DNA of 5,045 bases. Source: Betaproteobacteria bacterium UBA6904. GTDB lineage: Bacteria; Pseudomonadota; Gammaproteobacteria; Burkholderiales; SG8-39. The position numbers and the translations under genes are program-made. Under the pieces are notes generated by a model that was given only the letters and a program-made list of their open reading frames with translations, had not been told where the DNA came from and did no database searches. Positions 1 through 5,045 of the stretch are shown here, piece by piece (positions within the stretch are counted from its first letter, which is position 1; the number at the start of each line of letters is the position of its first letter). Location: NCBI GenBank assembly GCA_002451175.1, contig DKBI01000184.1, positions 219 to 5,263 on the forward strand, in the 5' to 3' direction.

Positions 1-339
1 TTCGCCCGCAAGGTGATGTTCGTGCGCTTCGCGATCGCCTACGTGGTGATGCCCGGCGGCTTCGGGACCCTGGACGAGCTCTCGGAGGCGCTCACCCTCA
101 TCCAGACCGGGAAGAGCCGCAAGATCCCGCTCATTCTCGTCGGCGCGGAGTTCTGGAAGGGGCTGCTCGACTGGATGCGCGACACCCTGGTCCCGCGGGG
201 CATGATCGACCCCGCGGACCTCGCCCTGGTCACCGTGCTCGACGACTCGACGGAAGTCGTCAAGGCCATCTTCGATTTCTACGAGATGCGCGGCTTCCAG
301 CCCACGCCCGACGAGCGCGAGCGGCTGCTCAACCTGTGA
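1..339 (+). CDS. LOG family (TIGR00730-type) Rossmann-fold protein, C-terminal part
   Basis: The reading frame is open from the first base of the window, so the start and N-terminal part lie outside; 112 residues and a TGA stop remain. The signature PGGFGTLDE is at residues 18-26 counted from base 1, preceded by Arg3-Lys4. Together these match the RK...PGGxGTxxE nucleotide-binding/catalytic motif of the LOG family, often misnamed lysine decarboxylase. Family members with proven function are cytokinin-riboside 5'-monophosphate phosphoribohydrolases, cleaving the base from nucleoside 5'-monophosphates; many bacterial homologues have no tested substrate. The remainder fits the C-terminal half of the fold: the EALTLIQTGK helix, the PLILVG strand and the FWKGLLDWM helix. 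Comparison with usual family lengths suggests a little over half of the protein is missing. It is cytosolic by family. It converges on the MscS-type gene and overlaps it by 11 bp. Family assignment is firm; the exact substrate is unknown. An internal GTG at 13 is not the real start because homology continues upstream of it. Confidence 0.9.
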   Translation, partial: FARKVMFVRFAIAYVVMPGGFGTLDELSEALTLIQTGKSRKIPLILVGAEFWKGLLDWMRDTLVPRGMIDPADLALVTVLDDSTEVVKAIFDFYEMRGFQPTPDERERLLNL

Positions 340-1243
340 TCGCCTGTGGCGCCTCGCGCACGGCGAACGCCGGCGCGGTGCCGTCCTTCGCCACGCCCGC
401 GTAGATCGTGAGGTGGGGATAGGGGATCTCGATGCCGTGCTCGTCGAAGGCGTGCTTGAGGCGGCGCAGGAACTCGCGGCGCACGCCCCACTGCTCGAGC
501 GGCGCGACCTTGAAGCGGCAGCGCAGGATCACCGCCGAGTCGTCCCATTTGTCCACCCCGGCCACCTCCAGATCGTCGAGGATTTTTGGCCCGAATGCCG
601 GATCGGCGCGCATTTCCGCGCCGGTCTCGCGCATCACGCGGACCGCCTCGTCCGTATCCTCGCGGTATGCCACGCCGACGTCGACCACCGCCTGGGCGAA
701 ACCGCGGCTCATATTGGTTACAGTGGTAATCAGGCCATTGGATACGATATGCACGTTGCCCTCGTAGTCGCGCAGCCTCACGTAGCGCAGCGTGACCACC
801 TCGACCAGGCCGGCCTTGTCTGCGATCCCTACGACGTCCCCCTGGCGTATTTGGTTCTCCAGCAGGATGAAGAACCCGGCGAAATAATCCTTCACCAGGC
901 TTTGCGCGCCGAAGCCGACGGCGACGCCGACTACGCCGGCGGCGCCGAGTATGGGCGCCACCGCGATCCCCAGCTCGCTCAGAACGAGAATGACGGTCAC
1001 CACGGTAACGATCACTGATACGGTGTAACGAAATACGCGTCCCAGCGTTTCCGCCCGCTTTATCTGCTCTCTGTCGTCCATGTCCCGCGTGATGCGCTCG
1101 CGAAATGTTCGTATCAAGCGATTCAACACGCCCAGCGCTATCCACGCGGCCGCCACGATCAGCAGGATACGCAGCAGCGTGGACAACTCTTCGCTCCATT
1201 CCACGTAGTCCATGAAGCCGAGGCTATCGAGCATTTTTTCCAT
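329..1243 (-). CDS. MscS-family small-conductance mechanosensitive channel
   Basis: A complete 304-residue inner-membrane protein, close in length to the classic three-helix MscS (about 286 residues in E. coli). Hydrophobic segments lie at about residues 23-44 (TM1), 70-90 (TM2) and 93-128 (TM3). TM3 is rich in Gly/Ala and carries the family hallmark GFGAQSLVKD (110-119), followed by the FFILLENQIRQGD stretch (124-136) that enters the beta domain. The beta domain continues through GLVEVVTLRYVRLRD (145-159) to about 180, and the cytosolic alpha/beta vestibule domain runs to about 285. In the family, seven subunits form a tension-gated pore that releases ions and small solutes during hypo-osmotic shock. 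By alignment to E. coli MscS (inference), pore-gate leucines 105 and 109 correspond to Val107 and Phe111 here. The usual PNG motif reads SNG at 168-170. The ATG at 1243-1241 is preferred over Met4 and Met11 because it has a good Shine-Dalgarno. It lies 22 bp downstream of treY, probably in one transcript. Confidence 0.95.
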   Translation of the reverse strand: MEKMLDSLGFMDYVEWSEELSTLLRILLIVAAAWIALGVLNRLIRTFRERITRDMDDREQIKRAETLGRVFRYTVSVIVTVVTVILVLSELGIAVAPILGAAGVVGVAVGFGAQSLVKDYFAGFFILLENQIRQGDVVGIADKAGLVEVVTLRYVRLRDYEGNVHIVSNGLITTVTNMSRGFAQAVVDVGVAYREDTDEAVRVMRETGAEMRADPAFGPKILDDLEVAGVDKWDDSAVILRCRFKVAPLEQWGVRREFLRRLKHAFDEHGIEIPYPHLTIYAGVAKDGTAPAFAVREAPQAITG

Positions 1244-1247
1244 ACGA

Positions 1248-1255
1248 TTCTCCTT
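1248..1255 (-). promoter_or_regulatory. Shine-Dalgarno site of the MscS-type gene
   Basis: Read on the minus strand, the short gap upstream of the channel gene holds AAGGAGAA. Its AAGGAG core (1255-1250) ends 6 bases before the ATG at 1243-1241, a strong match to the anti-SD of 16S rRNA at good spacing. It decides the start codon of the channel. The whole gap to the TAA of treY is only 22 bp, too short for a full promoter plus terminator. This supports translation from a transcript that begins upstream in or before treY. Confidence 0.8.
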
Positions 1256-1265
1256 GTCGAACGGG

Positions 1266-4200
1266 TTAGCGCGCCGCGGACGGCGCTTCGTAGGCGAGCA
1301 GCGCGGCCGGAAAGACCGTCATTGCCCGGGAGAGGGTGAGTAAGCCGGATGCGTCCGCTTGCAGCGATTCGCCAGTCAGGACATTTGCCAGACGCGTGCC
1401 TTCCGGCAGGAACGCCAGGTCAAGGACGGTGTCGCCCCAGGCCGCCTCACCCACGGGCAGCACACCGTGTTCGAGGCCCATGGACGCGCATAGCCTGACT
1501 GCCACAGCGACGATGCCGCGATCGCCCAGACGGCGCGCGTAGGCTACGACATTGCGGGAACGAACGCCTCTGACCGCGACCGGATGGTAATCGCCCTTCA
1601 GAAACACATCGGCGTGGTCGCGGCGCAACTGCAGCGCGCGCCACATGAGCCAGAGTTTGGCGCGCCCGTCCGCGGCATCATCGAATAAGCCCCGTACGCA
1701 CTGCGCCATGGCGTCCGCCGGCGCTGCCCCGATGCGCTGCATCTCCTCGAGCAACGCTCCGCGGCGGCCGTAGTCCACCGGTCTGCGGTTGTCCGGGTCG
1801 ACCAGGCTCAGATCGAAAATCTCACTCCCCTGGTAGAAGTCCGGCACGCCCGGCGAGGTGAGCTTCACCAGCACCGTCGACAGGCTGTTCAACATGCCGA
1901 ACCAGGCGATGGGACCGACCTGAAGGCGCAGATCGTCCAGAAACAGATTCGAATCCAGGCGCCCGAGCAGCGCGCGCACGAATCCGGTCACGGCCTCTTC
2001 GTACTCCGCATTCACGTTGACCCAGCTCGTGTGCACCTTGGATTCGCGCACGGCCTTGAGCATGTAGCGCTCGATGCGTTCGCGATATGCGTCCAGTCCC
2101 GCCGCGTCGACCGGCGCGGTCGGAAACGTGCCGAGCAGCGTCTGGTACAGCAGGTACTCGTCATTGCGCGAGGGCGCGGCGGCGCCGTCGACCGTGCGCC
2201 GCTGGCCGGCGTTCATGCGGCTCCAACGCCGCAGCGCCAGCCGCCATGCAGCCGGCATTTCCGAAATCACGTCGATGCGGCAGCGCACGTCCTCGGCGCG
2301 CTTGTTGTCGTGGGTCGAGGTCGCGAGCATGGTATGCGGCCAGCGCGCTGCACGGTCCGCACTCGCTCCGTGGAACGCCGAAACCGTCATGCCGAACATA
2401 TCCGGGTCGCCACCCACCTCGTTGAGCGAGACCAGCCGGTTGAAGCTGTAGAACGAGGTGTCCTCCACGCCCTTGGCCGCCACCGGCGAGGTGAATTGCT
2501 GGAACTTCATCGCGAACGCGCGGTAACGGTCCTTGAGCGCCGGCCGCGCTTCTTCGGGCGGGTTTACCAGCAGCACTTGGCGCAGGAAGTCGAAGGCGGT
2601 GGCGTCGGCCGAGCGGACCCTGCGGCGCGCATGCGCGACAGACCAGTCTATATAGCGCTTGTCCTGCGGCGTAAGGCCGTCGGCGACATAAGTCCGGTAG
2701 ACCGGGCAGCAGGCGGCGACCTCGCCGATCGCGCGGCGCAGCGTGTTGAACGTATAGTCGCGCGTGCGCCGGTCGGCGCGCGCAATGCGCAGCAGTTCCG
2801 TCGCTAGCACGGTCAGCTCGGAAGCAAGCGCGGAGCGCGTGATGTTGCGCTTCGCGCGGTAAGCCGCCTCCTCGAAATCCACGCTTTCCCCGGAAAACGC
2901 GTGCCAGACCCGGCTCAGCTTGGCGCGCGCCAGTCGGTCGACAAACAGTGCGTTCACCACCGTGGTGAAGCGATAGCCGGTGGTCCCATGCACGGCCCAG
3001 CTCGTCGGCACGTGTTCGTGCGACGCCGCGATCTTTTCGACCAGCACATACAGTGGCCGCCCCGGCCGGCCGTCCGCCTGGACCTGCGGCGCGTCCAGTC
3101 CGGCAAGCCGCGCGTAATGTTCCTGCAGGCGCAGAAAATACTGCGCCGGATCGTACAGGCCGTCGGAGTGGTCGATGCGCAGACCGTCGACCTTGCCTGC
3201 GGCGACCAGGCCCAGCACGAAATCGTGCGTGGCCTTGAACACCGCCTCGTTTTCCATGCGCAGCGCGGCAAGATCGTTGATGTCGAAAAAGCGCCGGTAG
3301 TTGATCTCGTCGGTAGCCACGCGCCAGAACGCGAGCCGGTAGGCCTGCGCCTCGAGCAGCGCGTCCATGGCGTCGAAGCTCGCGCGCTCTCCCGGCGTGC
3401 CGTTGAACGCGCGCACAGCGTGCTCGATCGCTTCGGCGATTTCGGGATGTTCGCGCACGAGTTGCGCGAGCCGGCGCTTGTGCAGCTCCTTGTCGCGGTT
3501 GCGCTCCGCGCACTTTTCGGAAGCGGTATCGTTGCGCGAGGGCAGATGCGCGAACGCCGCCGCGAGGCTCGCCGTTTCCGCCATGGCAGTATCCGCCAGC
3601 CGCGTGCCTTCGAGCGAGCGCAGCGCGCGCTCGAGCACGCGCGGGTAGTCGCGCGGATCCACCGGAAAGCGGTTTTCGTAATAGAACACGCTGAACGATC
3701 CCCGCTCGGCCTCGTAGGCGAGCTTGAATTCGCCCGCCTCGAGCACGACCCCGTAGTGGTCGCCGAGCACTGGGACGAGGACCCGGTTCACCAGCTCCGG
3801 ATTGACCGGCTGCCAGTCGATGTCGAAGAATTCCCCGAACGCCGAAGCCGGGCCGTTCTCCAGCACGTCCATCCACCATTCATTGTCCGTTCCCATGACA
3901 CCCATGTGATTGGGAACCATGTCGAGGATCTGCCCCATGCCGTGCTTGCCCAGCTCTTCGCACAGGCGCTCGAACCCCTCTACGCCGCCGAGGTCGGGAT
4001 TGAACGCGTTGTGGTCGATGATGTCGTAGCCGTGCGTGCTGTTAGCGCGCGCGCGCAGATAGGGCGAGCAATAGACGTGGCTCACGCCGAGCGCGTTCAG
4101 ATACGGCACGAGCGCAGCGGCGTCGAAAAAAGTGAAATCCCGGTTCAGCTGCAGCCGGTAGGTCGCGCGCGGGATCTTCGCCTCGCGTGCCGCCTGCCGC

Positions 4201-5045
4201 GCCCGCCTCGGTCGCGCCAGCGGCCGCAGCGCCCCCAGCGAGCGGGTGAGCCCGGTGAAGCGCTCGTCTTCGGGCCAGCGCTCGAGTGCGAGCGGCAGCT
4301 TGCGGCGCCAGTTGGGATACTCGCTCGTGGTCCCGGGAAGATTCACCTGCTCGCGCACCCCGAGCACGTCCTCGAGCTGCACCGCCAGCACGCGTGCCGG
4401 ACTGCGCGCAAGGTAGCCCTGCAAACGGCGCAGCAGCTCGGGCGTCATTTCCGGCAGGGACGCGGGGTCCACGCTTGCACCCTCGGGCAGCGCGCCTTCG
4501 CGTTCGAGCGCAAGCAACAGCCGCGCGCGATCCTGCGCGCGCGCGAGAACCTGCGTCTGATGCGCATCTTCCGTCGGAAACAGGCCGATTTCGCGACGCA
4601 GCGCGAGGTCGCGCCCCTCCCAATATCCGGCGAGCGTGGGCAGATCGTGCGTAGCCGCCGTGACCAGCGAGTCGGCGGGGTATTCGGCCGGGGGTTTGAA
4701 ATCGCCGGACTGCCGCCGTTCGAAGAACAGCACGCGGTAGGAAAGTATGCCCACGCGCTCCAGCGTCGCGCGCACCTCGTCCGGCACCGTCCCCAGGTCT
4801 TCGCCTATGACCATGCAGCGGTTGCGATGGCTCTCCAGCGCGACGATGCCCACCAGATCCTCGAACGGGTAATACACATACGCCCCGTCGCGCGGCTCGC
4901 CGCCCTGAGGCACCCAGAACAGTCGTGCGAGCGCCATGACGTGATCTATGCGCAGCGCGCCCGCGTGGCGCATATTGGCGCGAAGGGTGTCGATGAACGG
5001 CGCGTACGCCACCTCGCGCAGGCGCTCGGACACGAGCGGCGGCAG
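1266..5045 (-). CDS. treY: Bifunctional 4-alpha-glucanotransferase (GH77, partial) / malto-oligosyltrehalose synthase (TreY)
   Basis: The frame is open through the right edge, so the N-terminus is missing; residue 1 below is the GTG codon at 5033, itself internal (LPPL precedes it in frame). Residues 1 to about 265 are the C-terminal part of a MalQ/amylomaltase: RIDH with nucleophile Asp30, GEDLG with acid/base Glu78, THDLPT with Asp130, and the closing QVNLPGTTSEYPNWRRK block (229-245). An Arg/Ala-rich linker (about 266-286) leads to TreY, from IPRATYRLQLN (287) to the TAA at 1266, about 969 residues. TreY shows DMVPNHMG (371-378), GLRIDHSDG with nucleophile Asp621, LVEKI with acid/base Glu666, STHDNKR with Asp909, and SPGVPDFYQGSE (1060-1071) with DPDNRRPVDY (1079-1088). 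GH77 transfers glucan segments between maltodextrins; TreY isomerises the reducing-end alpha-1,4 bond to alpha,alpha-1,1, giving maltooligosyl trehalose for TreZ. Both are cytosolic. Both catalytic sets are intact, so both activities are expected. I recall similar fusions annotated in some proteobacteria. The promoter lies outside the window. Confidence 0.95.
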   Translation of the reverse strand: MPPLVSERLREVAYAPFIDTLRANMRHAGALRIDHVMALARLFWVPQGGEPRDGAYVYYPFEDLVGIVALESHRNRCMVIGEDLGTVPDEVRATLERVGILSYRVLFFERRQSGDFKPPAEYPADSLVTAATHDLPTLAGYWEGRDLALRREIGLFPTEDAHQTQVLARAQDRARLLLALEREGALPEGASVDPASLPEMTPELLRRLQGYLARSPARVLAVQLEDVLGVREQVNLPGTTSEYPNWRRKLPLALERWPEDERFTGLTRSLGALRPLARPRRARQAAREAKIPRATYRLQLNRDFTFFDAAALVPYLNALGVSHVYCSPYLRARANSTHGYDIIDHNAFNPDLGGVEGFERLCEELGKHGMGQILDMVPNHMGVMGTDNEWWMDVLENGPASAFGEFFDIDWQPVNPELVNRVLVPVLGDHYGVVLEAGEFKLAYEAERGSFSVFYYENRFPVDPRDYPRVLERALRSLEGTRLADTAMAETASLAAAFAHLPSRNDTASEKCAERNRDKELHKRRLAQLVREHPEIAEAIEHAVRAFNGTPGERASFDAMDALLEAQAYRLAFWRVATDEINYRRFFDINDLAALRMENEAVFKATHDFVLGLVAAGKVDGLRIDHSDGLYDPAQYFLRLQEHYARLAGLDAPQVQADGRPGRPLYVLVEKIAASHEHVPTSWAVHGTTGYRFTTVVNALFVDRLARAKLSRVWHAFSGESVDFEEAAYRAKRNITRSALASELTVLATELLRIARADRRTRDYTFNTLRRAIGEVAACCPVYRTYVADGLTPQDKRYIDWSVAHARRRVRSADATAFDFLRQVLLVNPPEEARPALKDRYRAFAMKFQQFTSPVAAKGVEDTSFYSFNRLVSLNEVGGDPDMFGMTVSAFHGASADRAARWPHTMLATSTHDNKRAEDVRCRIDVISEMPAAWRLALRRWSRMNAGQRRTVDGAAAPSRNDEYLLYQTLLGTFPTAPVDAAGLDAYRERIERYMLKAVRESKVHTSWVNVNAEYEEAVTGFVRALLGRLDSNLFLDDLRLQVGPIAWFGMLNSLSTVLVKLTSPGVPDFYQGSEIFDLSLVDPDNRRPVDYGRRGALLEEMQRIGAAPADAMAQCVRGLFDDAADGRAKLWLMWRALQLRRDHADVFLKGDYHPVAVRGVRSRNVVAYARRLGDRGIVAVAVRLCASMGLEHGVLPVGEAAWGDTVLDLAFLPEGTRLANVLTGESLQADASGLLTLSRAMTVFPAALLAYEAPSAAR

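Noticed and set aside
361..372. Inverted repeat CGGCG-AA-CGCCG just beyond the LOG-family stop, considered as a terminator
   Set aside because: The loop is only 2 bases, the stem is short, no T-tract follows on either strand, and it lies inside the MscS-type coding sequence. GC-rich palindromes of this size occur by chance throughout the window.
413..1018. A 201-codon plus-strand open frame antisense to the MscS-type gene
   Set aside because: It mirrors the codon pattern of the real gene, shows no recognisable motif, and I see no convincing ribosome site. His/Ala/Asp-rich composition is typical of the antisense of GC-rich genes.
279..1199. A 306-codon open frame on the minus strand, offset from the MscS-type gene
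   Set aside because: Its product is low-complexity and dominated by Arg and Gly, while the overlapping frame encodes a clear MscS protein with its own Shine-Dalgarno. It is an artefact of high GC content.
2031..2807. A 258-codon plus-strand open frame antisense to treY
   Set aside because: Rich in Arg, Ala and Val with no domain signature, and lying wholly opposite a well-conserved TreY segment; considered a shadow.
2161..3542. Near-identical short stretches around 2161-2173 and 3528-3540, considered as a dispersed repeat
   Set aside because: Both encode Pro-Ser-Arg-Asn-Asp in frame in separate parts of TreY where related residues are expected; similarity does not extend beyond about 14 bases.
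2161..3879. A 572-codon open frame on the minus strand, in a different frame within the TreY part
   Set aside because: Its translation is extremely Arg/Ala/Gly-rich with no recognisable domain, as expected from an off-frame reading of GC-rich codons. The TreY frame covering it has all family motifs intact, so this is a shadow frame.
4046..4058. Alternating GC run, considered as a simple repeat or Z-DNA site
   Set aside because: It is short and is explained by in-frame Arg-Ala codons (LRARANS) in the first conserved region of TreY.

Overview
The window is GC-rich chromosomal DNA with strong G/C preference at third codon positions. It is almost entirely coding and looks like a proteobacterium. 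A beta- or gammaproteobacterial source is my inference from protein style and the fused glucanotransferase/TreY architecture; no marker gene is present to fix it. I see no mobile element, tRNA, rRNA, CRISPR array or prophage signal.

There are three genes, two cut by the window edges. At the left edge, plus strand, is the C-terminal part of a LOG-family (TIGR00730-type, 'lysine decarboxylase-like') nucleotide-binding protein, ending at 339. Tail-to-tail with it, overlapping by 11 bp, is a complete minus-strand gene (329-1243) for a three-helix MscS-type mechanosensitive channel. Immediately upstream of that on the same strand, with 22 bp between, is a very large minus-strand gene (1266 to beyond 5045). 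It encodes a bifunctional protein: the C-terminal half of a GH77 4-alpha-glucanotransferase (MalQ/amylomaltase) fused in frame to a full GH13 malto-oligosyltrehalose synthase (TreY). The catalytic residues of both enzymes are visible.

The two minus-strand genes are probably co-transcribed. The fused enzyme would remodel malto-oligosaccharides and convert their reducing end to a trehalosyl unit, which TreZ (not in this window) would release as trehalose. Trehalose is a compatible solute built up under osmotic or desiccation stress. The channel downstream is of the type that releases solutes when external osmolarity drops. The pair therefore reads as a small osmotic-adaptation unit, though this functional link is inference. 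The LOG-family gene is on the opposite strand and shows no evident relation.

There is no gene-free stretch longer than the 22 bp between the channel and treY. No convincing terminator or promoter is visible; the treY promoter must lie beyond 5045. The fusion is unusual but, as far as I recall, of a known type, so I do not see a clearly undescribed system here.
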